The notes: generated from the sequence alone by a model not told the origin. Counted from the stretch's first letter, positions 9,745 through 17,939 are shown. The stretch: DNA of 64,000 nucleotides from Niallia circulans (GCF_003726095.1 NZ_CP026031.1:3868501-3932500); one strand, 5' to 3'. Program-made: numbers and translations.

Positions 9745-9773
9745 ATAATATAAAAACGCTTGCAATTTGTCAA
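9745..9773 (-). promoter_or_regulatory. Promoter of the beta-glucoside operon with embedded cre site
   Basis: The minus strand has TTGACA (complement of 9768-9773), a 17-bp spacer, then TATTAT (complement of 9745-9750). The spacer contains TTGCAAGCGTTTTTAT, close to the CcpA cre consensus WTGNAARCGNWWWCA. This predicts catabolite repression by occlusion of the promoter. Confidence 0.7.
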
Positions 9774-10083
9774 CAGATAAATTATTTTTTTAGAATTGAG
9801 GATAAACTATTAATCCACTATTAAACTAACTGCCCCGATAGTGTAGACCACAACACATCCCAAATTGGTATAAATTTCAAATTCGTTTTTAATTGAATAT
9901 GGAATAGAAACTACAAAGATTTACATAAATTAAATGTTGAAACGATCAAATAGAGGCCAGCATAGATTGGTAAGATGATTATCATACATGCCCTTCGCAA
10001 CCACTTTTTACTTATGACATCTTAAAATCCTTTCAATATTTATATATAATATTTTAAATTAAATATTAGAAGGAGAACAAAAA
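9774..10083. other. Intergenic region with possible remnants
   Basis: No intact gene was found. Around 9829-9857 the sequence resembles the edge of an insertion sequence (CTGCCCCGATAGTGTAGACC). At about 9915-10015 the minus strand encodes a start-less hydrophobic fragment (WLRRACMIIILPIYAGLYLI). Both look like decayed material; neither is identified. Confidence 0.3.
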
Positions 10084-10452
10084 ATGAGTAATTCAATAAA
10101 TCAAATTGACCCACATCTCAAACTTAAAGTTTTACAATTACAACGTCACAGCTTTAATAATATTCATGCAGCTGCTTTCCAAAAGGATAAAGAAAAGATT
10201 CTTAATTATGTACTTGAAAATCTAAATTGCTTTCATGAACAATACGATATTGATTGGGATGACATGGAAGAAAACTATTTCTTCCATTGGGATATTTCAC
10301 ACGATCCTGTAATTCCATATATTCTAGGATACTCTCAAAAGGAATATGAAGAAACAAAAAAATTAAGTGGAAAACATCTTATAACAATTCATTACAGATG
10401 GCATCGAGTAGAAAAAGAACAATGGAATCTCTGTTTATTTGGAAGTTTTTAA
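10084..10452 (+). CDS. Hypothetical protein, 122 residues
   Basis: I do not recognise this soluble protein. It is acidic in the middle (YDIDWDDMEENYFFHWDI) and rich in aromatic residues and histidine, with no signal peptide or membrane segment. It starts at ATG with a strong AGAAGGAG site. It stands alone between the beta-glucoside operon and the HEPN-type gene, on the opposite strand to both. Its composition does not suggest a transposase or DNA-binding protein. It could be island cargo such as an immunity or stress protein; that is speculation. Confidence 0.6.
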   Translation: MSNSINQIDPHLKLKVLQLQRHSFNNIHAAAFQKDKEKILNYVLENLNCFHEQYDIDWDDMEENYFFHWDISHDPVIPYILGYSQKEYEETKKLSGKHLITIHYRWHRVEKEQWNLCLFGSF

Positions 10453-10693
10453 TTGACTAGCAGTGAAAAATTAATATAAGTTATCTATACACAACTGCTT
10501 TTAGTTATACTTTTTAAATTTTCCTATATGAAAATATTGGTATTTAATTATATGACTTAGTTATGACACTCTGATAGAAGTATTTGACTGTTCTATCACT
10601 CTGCATTCTGCGCTTTACTTTGAATACATCTCTTCACTATCTTATTCTATTTTTACCTTTATCTTCACCAATCTGAAATGATTGCAGAAAAAT

Positions 10694-10723
10694 GAGAGTG
10701 CGATAATATCTATTTTCGCACTC
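10694..10723 (-). repeat. Hairpin related to the one at 13054, left of the HEPN gene
   Basis: AGAGTGCGA pairs with TCGCACTCT. The upstream arm and loop share GAGTGCGATAAT with a second hairpin at 13054-13083 on the other side of the HEPN-type gene. On the minus strand it lies about 80 bp past the gene and could serve as a terminator, but no clear T-run follows. The rest of 10453-10801 shows no gene. Confidence 0.5.
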
Positions 10724-10801
10724 TAATAGTTCCTTGTTATTTCAATAGTTCCATATAATTTTATATTATACTTATTTGTGACTTAATATAGGGACTGATT
10801 A

Positions 10802-12763
10802 TTAAATTAAAAGGTTTTTAGTATTTACAATTCCTTTATAGATATCTAATCTTTCCTGTGTTTTTTGACTTTCTTTCTCTTCATCCATCACTTCTCCATC
10901 TTTATCCTTTAAATCATCGTTGGTTGCTAACAATACTTTGGCAACATTATCAAGGTGTTTGATATATTGTTTATAACTTTCCTCTTTAATCATTGTCAAT
11001 TGCTCAATTGTATTCTTATTCTGCTTAATCATTGAAAACAATATATCGTCAAGGATTATTTGAAGATAAAAGACCATTTTCTCATAAATATCTTCAAAGA
11101 AATCTGACTGAATTGAAGCTTCGTGAGCAAGAATATTCCTTATCCTATATGCTCTGGCAAGATCATTGTCCATATTTTCTTCCAATTGCAGTATGTATCC
11201 TTTTAAGTGAATAAATGCCTGATGTTTTCTTTCTTTCACTACTGTTGTAAATGAATTTAAATATTGTATATAACGCTGCTCCAAAATTAAATTATCATAT
11301 ACATTTAGCACCTCGTTCTCATGTAGTTTAATATAATCAAGTAAATATTCTAATTTTATATTATTGTCTTGTCTCCTTAGAGCAACATCCCCATATTCTT
11401 CCTTTATCTTCTCTTTTAATAGGTTATAATTTGCCTCTTTGGTTTTTAATATTTGTGTAGCTTTTACTACCATGTTCTTAGCAAAATAATGAGATATATA
11501 TGGTTTTGCTTGACTGATTACTTTATTATTCTTGTCGCTGTAATCATGTACAAATAGTAGCTCCATCATGCTCCACATAGCTACAAGTGCGGTTTCTTTC
11601 GGTGAATCTTGAACAACTCGAAGCCACCCCATTAGTCTATTTAATGATTTATATTTATTTTCATTCGCTGTAAAGAGGATATGTAAGTAATCTGAGAATT
11701 TAGCAATTTTTATTCCATCACCATCATCATTATCTGTTCTTATTGATATATTATTGGATCTAGTATCCAATAATACTACTCTATTTTTAACAGAAGGAAT
11801 ATAAACCTTTGATTTTTTGTCAAGATTAATCAAGGATAACTTTGTTAACAGTAAAATCCTTGCCTGGTTTATTGCTGCTTCTTCATCGGCTGCTTCTATT
11901 TCAATTTGGAGGATCTTCAGGCTATTATCAATATTAAAATAATCGTTAACTGATTTTTCTAATGCATTTTGAGATATCTCTTCCAATCCTAATCTTGCTT
12001 CATTAGAGTCTTTAAAGATCTTAATTTTCCCCTCTAACTTCTCCCAGAAATCATATATATTTGGTAAATTTGCTTGTAAATAACATTTAAACGTTCTAAG
12101 GTTTTTTTTTCCTAAGTCTTGTCCCAATCTCTCTAACTTCTCTATTAATGTTGTTTTCTCTCTATCATAAACAAATACACCTGCGCCCCACCTATAAAGG
12201 TACGCTTTTGAATTTCCTTCATAAAGTAATTCACTAATAAGCATTGATAGTTCTCTATCTATTTTTGAATAACTATAAGAATCAGTGGGTAAGTGTTCTC
12301 TGAAATAAATTGAATATAGTTCTATTATATTTTTTGACTCTAATTTATTTAAGAAAGCCTTTATAAACTCATTAATTATGTCAATCTCTTTTATTAATCT
12401 CTTATTTTCTTCTGCATTAGAAGATTCTTGTTCAGATGTTAATTGAGAAATAAAGTTACTTAACTTCCCAATAATAAATGTATAATCATTATTTAGAAAA
12501 CCTTTAATTATTTTATCGTTTTTTAAAGCGATCTTTAATTCTTTTGCAGCATTATTAATATTATAAATCTTTAATACCCCTGCATTAAACAGATTAGTCA
12601 CCCCAATAAACTCACTAATTAATGCTCTTGTACATGGGTTAATAAGCTTTCTAAAATGTAGAGGACCTCCCTCAAGTAGTTCCGACCACCTTAGAATGAA
12701 ATACTGCTCATGAGATTTTAACGAGGGATTATAGTTTTGCATTAACTTCTCAATATCATACAT
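10802..12763 (-). CDS. Large HEPN-type protein, candidate defence RNase
   Basis: A 653-residue soluble protein. The C-terminal third looks like an Apea-like HEPN domain: an aromatic helix TALVAMWSMMELLF (residues 391-404), then after about 140 residues RNILAHEA, with the RNase-type Rx4H pair R542 and H547. The first 380 residues are alpha-helical and unrecognised. HEPN Rx4-6H proteins are metal-independent RNases widespread in abortive infection, toxin-antitoxin and CRISPR effectors, and ApeA itself is an anti-phage protein. No antitoxin-like neighbour is obvious. It is very lysine- and asparagine-rich and lies in accessory DNA flanked by similar hairpins. The fold call rests on motifs only. 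Confidence 0.65.
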   Translation of the reverse strand: MYDIEKLMQNYNPSLKSHEQYFILRWSELLEGGPLHFRKLINPCTRALISEFIGVTNLFNAGVLKIYNINNAAKELKIALKNDKIIKGFLNNDYTFIIGKLSNFISQLTSEQESSNAEENKRLIKEIDIINEFIKAFLNKLESKNIIELYSIYFREHLPTDSYSYSKIDRELSMLISELLYEGNSKAYLYRWGAGVFVYDREKTTLIEKLERLGQDLGKKNLRTFKCYLQANLPNIYDFWEKLEGKIKIFKDSNEARLGLEEISQNALEKSVNDYFNIDNSLKILQIEIEAADEEAAINQARILLLTKLSLINLDKKSKVYIPSVKNRVVLLDTRSNNISIRTDNDDGDGIKIAKFSDYLHILFTANENKYKSLNRLMGWLRVVQDSPKETALVAMWSMMELLFVHDYSDKNNKVISQAKPYISHYFAKNMVVKATQILKTKEANYNLLKEKIKEEYGDVALRRQDNNIKLEYLLDYIKLHENEVLNVYDNLILEQRYIQYLNSFTTVVKERKHQAFIHLKGYILQLEENMDNDLARAYRIRNILAHEASIQSDFFEDIYEKMVFYLQIILDDILFSMIKQNKNTIEQLTMIKEESYKQYIKHLDNVAKVLLATNDDLKDKDGEVMDEEKESQKTQERLDIYKGIVNTKNLLI

Positions 12764-13053
12764 ATTCTAATTTAACTCCTTATGACGAACTTTTACTTTA
12801 ATTATTGCATATTATATATAAGTATGATATTATTTCTTTAGAAAGTTAAATTATATGGAGTTACTTTAAAAATTACTTTCCAGTTATAATTATTATTAAT
12901 TTTGCATATACTTAAATACACTAGCGACAGGGTTTGAGATGTTCACGAGTCTTTAAAGGAGAGTGAACTGATCTTACCCTTTTTATATTGAAAAAATCCT
13001 AAGTGAACTGCACATTTCTTGTATGATTCTTATAAGAATAAATGTTTTAATAC
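12764..13053. other. Gene-free AT-rich stretch
   Basis: It holds the presumed promoter region of the HEPN gene and otherwise no ORF I can support. GTGAACTG occurs twice (12962 and 13002 area) without an obvious meaning. Confidence 0.4.
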
Positions 13054-13083
13054 GGGAGTGCGATAATGGTAATTTCCGCACTC
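13054..13083 (-). repeat. Hairpin related to the one at 10694, right of the HEPN gene
   Basis: GGAGTGCG and CGCACTCC form the stem, and the segment GAGTGCGATAAT is shared with the hairpin at 10694. The two bracket the HEPN-type gene. Confidence 0.5.
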
Positions 13084-13098
13084 CACCTTTTCTACAAT

Positions 13099-13133
13099 AA
13101 AAATGAAGGGTTGATAAACCACCCTTCATTTTT
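13099..13133 (-). terminator. Terminator after the minus-strand gene remnant
   Basis: AAAAATGAAGGGT pairs perfectly with ACCCTTCATTTTT over a nine-base loop. It is a strong intrinsic terminator for leftward transcription from the remnant at 13155. Confidence 0.75.
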
Positions 13134-13154
13134 GTTATTCTAATTCTTATAAAG

Positions 13155-13337
13155 TTATCCAGCGTAAATCTCTGCATATACTTCAGTAATAATCTTATCA
13201 ATAAAGTATGATTGGAATTCTTGGTCGCCTAAAATTTCATGTGTATATTTTTCATTTGCGTCCATACGATCAATAACAAAATCAATGATACGTTCTTTCA
13301 TCGCTAATCTAAAGTTATGATTCAGTCCATAAGGTTG
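13155..13337 (-). pseudogene. C-terminal remnant of an unidentified protein
   Basis: A leftward open frame bounded upstream by a stop reads GLNHNFRLAMKERIIDFVID, then MDANEKYTHEILGDQEFQ and DKIITEVYAEIYAG. It looks like the well-formed C-terminus of a larger cytoplasmic protein, and a strong terminator follows. An internal ATG would give a 48-residue ORF, but no good ribosome binding site is seen. The rest of the gene is absent, so this is probably a deletion scar in the island. The parent family is not recognised. Confidence 0.4.
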
Positions 13338-13354
13338 TTAAGCTTCTTTTTTCT

Positions 13355-13489
13355 TCACTTTATAAAATAAATAAAACCTCCCATAGAAAGAAGTAGAAGT
13401 AGAAATGGAAATCCATAAGTAATAATATTGTATAGTCCACTCAAAAATAGAAGAAGGCAGCTAATTATACTAATTACGTATCTTATCAA
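13355..13489 (-). CDS. Possible 44-residue membrane peptide
   Basis: It starts at TTG with an AAGAGGG-like site upstream. Two hydrophobic stretches are joined by a short turn (ISIISCLLLFLSGLYNIITY and FPFLLLLLSMGGFIYFI) and the end is lysine. It may be a real small membrane protein. The weak start and isolated position keep confidence low. Confidence 0.35.
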   Translation of the reverse strand: MIRYVISIISCLLLFLSGLYNIITYGFPFLLLLLSMGGFIYFIK

Positions 13490-13608
13490 ATTGTTTTCCC
13501 TCTTACTATTTGTTCTAACTTAAATTATTTTGTGATTGTTTTGTTATGATTTTCCCACAAGATAAGTGAACCACTTATTGATACAATCATTTTTCAAGGA
13601 AAATGATA

Positions 13609-14030
13609 TTAATTCAATACTTCTATAGAGAAAACATTATTTTTCTCAAAATCAGTTATTATTTCCGGAGACAATAATAATTTCAGTTGTTCTTTAGTGG
13701 CCCACTTAAAACTAGAGTGTTCCTTAGAAAGAATAGTATTACTACTATTGCTACTACATAGGTAAGTCAAAATAACAACTTGTCTTATTGGATCAGTTTT
13801 GAATGTAGTAGCATATAAAAGTTTCTCTACTGTAACAGATAACCCTACTTCTTCTTTAATTTCCCGTAAGAGTGCAGATTCTAAATCCTCTCCAAACTCT
13901 ATTTTCCCACCTACACATTCCCAAGTCCCGCACCGATTTTATCTTCTTTTGCACGTTGAACTATTAATACCCTGCCTTCATTTACAATGACACCTTTAAG
14001 GGCAACAACTATTTTATTTGAACTTTTCAT
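13609..14030 (-). pseudogene. NUDIX hydrolase disrupted by a single-base frameshift
   Basis: The leftward frame from ATG 14030-14028 begins MKSSNKIVVALKGVIVNEGR and runs to EDKIG, then stops. Shifting frame near 13927 restores AGTWECVGGKIEFGEDLESA and LLREIKEEVG, the Nudix box GX5EX7REUXEEXGU. The second part ends at a stop at 13609. The total length (422 bases) fits one lost base. The ancestral protein (about 140 residues) would be a MutT-like nucleotide pyrophosphatase. It could also be a sequencing error. Confidence 0.75.
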
Positions 14031-14070
14031 TATACATACTCCTGTTTGTATTCTTATCTCTGTTTATAAA

Positions 14071-14235
14071 CTATGGGGCAAAATTTTGCACAACATCTCT
14101 AATAAACATAATCCCACCAATAGTAAGCAGAAACAGTATAACAGCTAAAACTATGACTACTTTTTTATTGTTTCTCTTTATAACAATTAGAAGAAGTAAT
14201 ACCATAAGAACTACGAAAAATAGTAACAAATACAT
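14071..14235 (-). CDS. Small two-helix membrane protein, 54 residues
   Basis: The ORF starts at ATG after a G-rich ribosome binding region (GGGGACGAAT). The peptide begins MYLLLFFVVLMVLLLLIVIK, has a basic turn RNNKK, a second helix VVIVLAVILFLLTIGGIMFI, and ends RDVVQNFAP. The length and alternation of helix and basic turn argue for a real membrane protein. No family is recognised. It lies just upstream of the broken NUDIX gene on the same strand and may share its transcript. Confidence 0.45.
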   Translation of the reverse strand: MYLLLFFVVLMVLLLLIVIKRNNKKVVIVLAVILFLLTIGGIMFIRDVVQNFAP

Positions 14236-14326
14236 ATTCGTCCCCTGTCCCCTCTTAATTTATAAAAAGAAATCATAGATTTAAACATCATGTTATTTTT
14301 CTTATATAAAAACATTGCTGTAAATA

Positions 14327-14372
14327 AATAATCCACCCCGCTACACTGTGAATCGTTAGGGTGGATTATTTT
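14327..14372. terminator. Hairpin with 12-bp perfect arms
   Basis: AATAATCCACCC pairs with GGGTGGATTATT, followed on the plus strand by TTG. A second small hairpin (GCAAGGG/CCCTTGC, about 14403-14425) follows. Both lie in the 14236-14614 gap before the recombinase unit. No gene is seen there; the region could include a recombination site. Confidence 0.5.
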
Positions 14373-14614
14373 GCTCTAATTCCACAATGGCCTTGCCATA
14401 TGGAAGCAAGGGGTTTAATCCCTTGCTTTCCTCATTTTAGCATTTTTAACCAATCCTTTCACCCATAAATACCATTATACTTTTCAAAATATTTAAACTT
14501 AATTTTTTTCTCTTAATATCTTAAAATATTCAAATTCCGAAGGTACTATGTCTTTCAACCAGATATAGCCGGCAATTATTTGGTTAATATAACCGAATTA
14601 TAGAGGGATGTAAG

Positions 14615-14791
14615 ATGCATAAAAATATAGATTATGATTACAAAAACTATTATGACTCAGTATTGGTTACTAAAGATGAAATGGGCATAGTGATGGCAGC
14701 TGAGCTAATAAATTTTCTTTCAGATTTAATACTTAAATATAATGAGGAAATTGAAATAAGAAATAGAGATACGGAAGGAAAATATAAATGA
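14615..14791 (+). CDS. 58-residue protein coupled to serine recombinase 1
   Basis: ATG at 14615 with a GAGGGATG site upstream; the ORF ends in TGA at 14789-14791, overlapping the recombinase ATG at 14788 (ATGA). The product is soluble, helical and acidic (ELINFLSDLILKYNEEIEIR). Its tight coupling suggests an accessory factor for the recombinase, such as an excision or directionality factor. That role is inferred only from position and size; large serine recombinases commonly need such a partner. Confidence 0.6.
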   Translation: MHKNIDYDYKNYYDSVLVTKDEMGIVMAAELINFLSDLILKYNEEIEIRNRDTEGKYK

Positions 14792-16299
14792 AAAGGATAA
14801 AAGTACTTATATATGTTCGTGTTAGTACTGATAAGCAAACTAACAATACTTCTATTTCAAAGCAAATAGAAACTTTAGAAGAATATTGTGAAGCGCAAGG
14901 TTTTGAAATAGTTTATATATATGAAGAAGAAGCATCAGCGAAAAATATTGATGGTAGAGAAGTATTCAAAAAGATGTATAAACATTTTATTAACAATGAG
15001 GAAATTGAGTATATTATTGTGTTTAAATTAGATCGTCTCTTTAGAAACTTCCTAGATTCAATTTTCTTCTGGGATCAATTAAAAAGGAAAAATAAACATT
15101 TTATTTCAATTACAGATAATATTAATACAAAAGAACCGAATGCTAAAATGATGTTCCTAGTAAATGCTTTGAAAGCAGATATGGAAAGGGAAGATATTGC
15201 TTTTAGAACAAACTTTGGAATGGAAAAAAATGCTGCTGATGGTAATTTTAATGGTGGTGAAGTATTTGGTTATGAATCTATAAGTAAGTGTCTGAGGATT
15301 ATTCCAGAGGAAGCAGCGGTAATTAAGTATATTTTTAATAAATACGTTTATGAACAATGGGGTTACAAGAAAATAGCAAGCAACCTAAACCTTCAAGGGT
15401 TTAAGACAAAAAGAAAGAACGACTGGACCATCAATGCTGTTAAAACCATATTAGAAAATAAAATCTACATTGGCTTTATCAAATGGAGAAACAAATATAC
15501 AAAGGGGCAACATGATTCCATCATTTCTGAAGAACTTTGGAATAAAGCACAAGAGCTTAGAGCGAAAAAATCCTATACACCCACTAAGATACATCCGGGA
15601 ACTTTTCCACTTTCAGGGTTATTAAAGTGTCCTCAATGTGGTTCTCCCATGGTTCAAGGGAATAGTAGTGAAAAGTATAAATATTACCAGTGTAATAAAA
15701 ATAAAAACAGCGGGAGAAAAGCTTGCTCCGCTAATCTAGTTTTAAAGGAAAATGCGGATGAAGTTGTACTTGTTAATCTAATTACCTATATTGATAAATT
15801 ACATTTATCTCCACTACTGTTTAGTATTATAAAATCTAATCTAGTAAGTAATCTTAAATCCCTTACTGATGAAGTCGTTCTATTAAATAGATCATTAAAA
15901 TCTATTCGCAAGAAAATAAAAAGGGCTGCAGATTTATTTTTGGACAATGATAAAGATTCTACTAAAAATAATAAAAGTACGTTTTTCTATCTCATTGATG
16001 AATATGAAAAGGAAGAGGCAGATACTTTATCTCGATTAAATAAATTAAATAAGGAGATTAACCTACAAAACAACTTAAATATCAAAACTAATATTGAATA
16101 TGTAGCTAACCATTTAAAAGAATTTATAAATATTATATCCGAAGAAGAAAAGAAGTTATTATTTCACAGTATTATTAAAGAGGTGCATGTTACAAATGGA
16201 CCAAAACCAAAGGATAGATTAATTAAAAACGTAATCTTTCACTTTACTGAAGATGAATTTAATGAGTATGGTCAATCTTTAAGGCAAGCTAGTTGCTAA
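14788..16299 (+). CDS. Large serine recombinase 1
   Basis: A 503-residue site-specific recombinase. The N-terminal resolvase domain carries YVRVSTDKQ with nucleophile S13 and conserved R11, and FKLDRLFRN supplies further active-site arginines. The recombinase domain spans about residues 155-260, followed by a zinc ribbon (C281, C284, C302, C313) and a coiled-coil tail. Such enzymes integrate or excise phages, ICEs and SCC elements. It differs clearly from recombinase 2 and is shorter. Its attachment site is not evident. It may belong to a nested older element or form a pair with recombinase 2, as CcrA/CcrB do. Confidence 0.92.
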   Translation: MKRIKVLIYVRVSTDKQTNNTSISKQIETLEEYCEAQGFEIVYIYEEEASAKNIDGREVFKKMYKHFINNEEIEYIIVFKLDRLFRNFLDSIFFWDQLKRKNKHFISITDNINTKEPNAKMMFLVNALKADMEREDIAFRTNFGMEKNAADGNFNGGEVFGYESISKCLRIIPEEAAVIKYIFNKYVYEQWGYKKIASNLNLQGFKTKRKNDWTINAVKTILENKIYIGFIKWRNKYTKGQHDSIISEELWNKAQELRAKKSYTPTKIHPGTFPLSGLLKCPQCGSPMVQGNSSEKYKYYQCNKNKNSGRKACSANLVLKENADEVVLVNLITYIDKLHLSPLLFSIIKSNLVSNLKSLTDEVVLLNRSLKSIRKKIKRAADLFLDNDKDSTKNNKSTFFYLIDEYEKEEADTLSRLNKLNKEINLQNNLNIKTNIEYVANHLKEFINIISEEEKKLLFHSIIKEVHVTNGPKPKDRLIKNVIFHFTEDEFNEYGQSLRQASC

Positions 16300-16324
16300 A
16301 TCACCATCTATTACAGGTGAAGGT

Positions 16325-16350
16325 AGCAGTCTATTTTATAATAGACTGCT
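16325..16350. terminator. Hairpin between convergent recombinase 1 and CHAT genes
   Basis: Perfect 11-bp arms AGCAGTCTATT and complement with a four-base loop. The T-run is weak. It probably ends both convergent transcripts. Confidence 0.6.
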
Positions 16351-16414
16351 ATTGCTTTTAAATAAGTTAAGAAAATTAGAGTTTTTGTTATATAACTACT
16401 AAAAGAAATATAGC

Positions 16415-17410
16415 TTACAGTTCAGGTTTGACTAATATTATTTCATTAGGTTTAAGGCCCGTCCGAGTGTATAACTCAGGTATTTTTTCTCCTTCTAGCC
16501 CCGCTAACATTAAAGCAAGCTTCCCTTGTTCAAAGGCATTTTGTACGGATTTTCCGAAAGCAATAGCAGAATAAAACTGTGCAGCGAATTCTCTTGCAGC
16601 ATCATCGTAGACGGCTTCATTCATACCTATTGCACAGTCAATGTGTTCCGTTACAGCTTCTGCTTGTCCACTTGAAAAACAGTTATTAAAAATAACGAGT
16701 TTAATTGAATCAGACATTGTCTTCATTAATAGGGTAACCGCCTCTTTAGATAGAAGACTTGTAGACCCTTCCGGCGTTTCTAGTACAATATCATGGTCAG
16801 AAGAACCGTGACCACTAAAATGAATTATATGAGGTTTTACTTCGTTTATAGCTTGCAAAATATCATTGGAACGTACTGCCCATCGAGATTGTAAATTGAT
16901 TGAATCTCGGTATTCAGAAGCACGAATCTTTTCGTGTATGAGACGAATTTCCTGATCTAATCTTAATGAACTTTGGTCAATAGGATTGGATGCTAAGAAT
17001 AGAACGTTTATTTTTTCTGGAAGTGACTCGAAGTTAATTGAAATGGGATTGGCTGATATTTCTTGGCTAATTCTTTGTTGTTTTTTTAACTCATCTGTAA
17101 TAGCTTTTGTATGTCTTAACTCAGCAGTTTTATTCTTCTTTAATTCTCTATCTTCTGAGCGCCGTAATTGATCCAACGCGTGATTTAAAGATTTAATTTT
17201 ATTAGCCTTTTTTCCTTTAAGGTCACCTATTTTTTTTTGGGTATTAATCAGTTCTCTTTGTTTAGAATTAAGAGTCGAGGCACTTTTTGTACTCTGTATA
17301 GTTTTTAATGCTTTTGCCAACTTTTCTTGCTCTTTACCTATATCCTTTTCAATATTAGCGATCTCCTTTTCTAAACCCTGAACTTTGTTCCGATACATTG
17401 TAGCACTCAT
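16415..17410 (-). CDS. Coiled-coil CHAT-domain protease (caspase-like)
   Basis: A 331-residue protein in two parts. Residues 1-120 are a long heptad-rich coiled coil (EKEIANIEKDIGKEQEKLAK). Residues about 134-331 are a CHAT domain, a caspase-fold cysteine protease: the catalytic His is H201 in HIIHFSGHGSSDHD and the catalytic Cys is C244 in LVIFNNCFSSGQA. LFLASNPIDQSSLRLDQEIR is a typical CHAT opening strand. CHAT proteases act in bacterial immunity, for example in gasdermin operons and with type III-E CRISPR. The start has an AAAGGGG site. A DUF1883 gene lies 107 bp upstream on the same strand, making a likely two-gene unit between two recombinases. The protease call is strong; the defence role is inferred. 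Confidence 0.88.
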   Translation of the reverse strand: MSATMYRNKVQGLEKEIANIEKDIGKEQEKLAKALKTIQSTKSASTLNSKQRELINTQKKIGDLKGKKANKIKSLNHALDQLRRSEDRELKKNKTAELRHTKAITDELKKQQRISQEISANPISINFESLPEKINVLFLASNPIDQSSLRLDQEIRLIHEKIRASEYRDSINLQSRWAVRSNDILQAINEVKPHIIHFSGHGSSDHDIVLETPEGSTSLLSKEAVTLLMKTMSDSIKLVIFNNCFSSGQAEAVTEHIDCAIGMNEAVYDDAAREFAAQFYSAIAFGKSVQNAFEQGKLALMLAGLEGEKIPELYTRTGLKPNEIILVKPEL

Positions 17411-17517
17411 AATAGCGACCCCTTTACTTTGATTTTGAATATAAGTCTTCCATCTTTAGGACAAATATATTTAAAGCAATAGCTTTTTTTGAACCTTAGT
17501 TTAAATGATAAAAGAAA

Positions 17518-17793
17518 CTACCGCAATAAAACGATAGACCAAAAAAGATGAATATTATAGAATCGGTATTTGTACTGTCCTCCACCATGGACAATAAGAT
17601 ACCACCTTCCAGCTCCTTCGACAGAAATATTTACAGGCGTGCGAGTATAGTGGCCGCCATAATACTTGAATTTCCGTCCAGCTTTATAGTGCTGTAAGTT
17701 GATACTATCCACCAGAAACACATCAGCAGCATGTTTCAATTGGACTTCAACTGACAAGGAATTGTTAGTGTCAGCAAATGGAATTTGAGCCAA
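17518..17793 (-). CDS. DUF1883 domain protein paired with the CHAT protease
   Basis: About 91 residues, almost entirely one DUF1883 domain: VQLKHAADVFLVDSINLQHY, then KAGRKFKYYGGHYTRTPVNI and GAGRWYLIVHGGG. The conserved YYGGHYTRTPV and W-x-V-x-x-GG pattern matches DUF1883, which is elsewhere found fused to TIR domains in proteins with a sensor-effector layout. I chose TTG 17793 because a G-rich site (AAGGGGGTGG) precedes it; a GTG at 17802 overlaps that site. It is likely a beta-rich ligand or partner-binding module for the CHAT protein. The pairing is the point of interest; its function is unknown. Confidence 0.75.
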   Translation of the reverse strand: MAQIPFADTNNSLSVEVQLKHAADVFLVDSINLQHYKAGRKFKYYGGHYTRTPVNISVEGAGRWYLIVHGGGQYKYRFYNIHLFWSIVLLR

Positions 17794-17939
17794 GATAACC
17801 ACCCCCTTAAAGAAAATTTTATCATAAATTGGAAATTCAAGGGGTATTTTGAAGTATGTCGTTCAATTAAATTAAAGACTAATTCTTTGTTAAAGAGAAG
17901 GGAGTAGAAACTGTTAAACTTAAAAATATTGGCCTTCTA

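Noticed and set aside
9829..9857. Possible insertion-sequence end (CTGCCCCGATAGTGTAGACC)
   Set aside because: It looks like an IS3-type edge, but no partner repeat, transposase or target duplication was found.
17814..17834. TATCATAAATTGG, similar to the rlmH att core, as a possible second SCC junction
   Set aside because: It is in the opposite orientation to the rlmH copy and matches only about ten bases, so it cannot be the direct repeat expected for excision.
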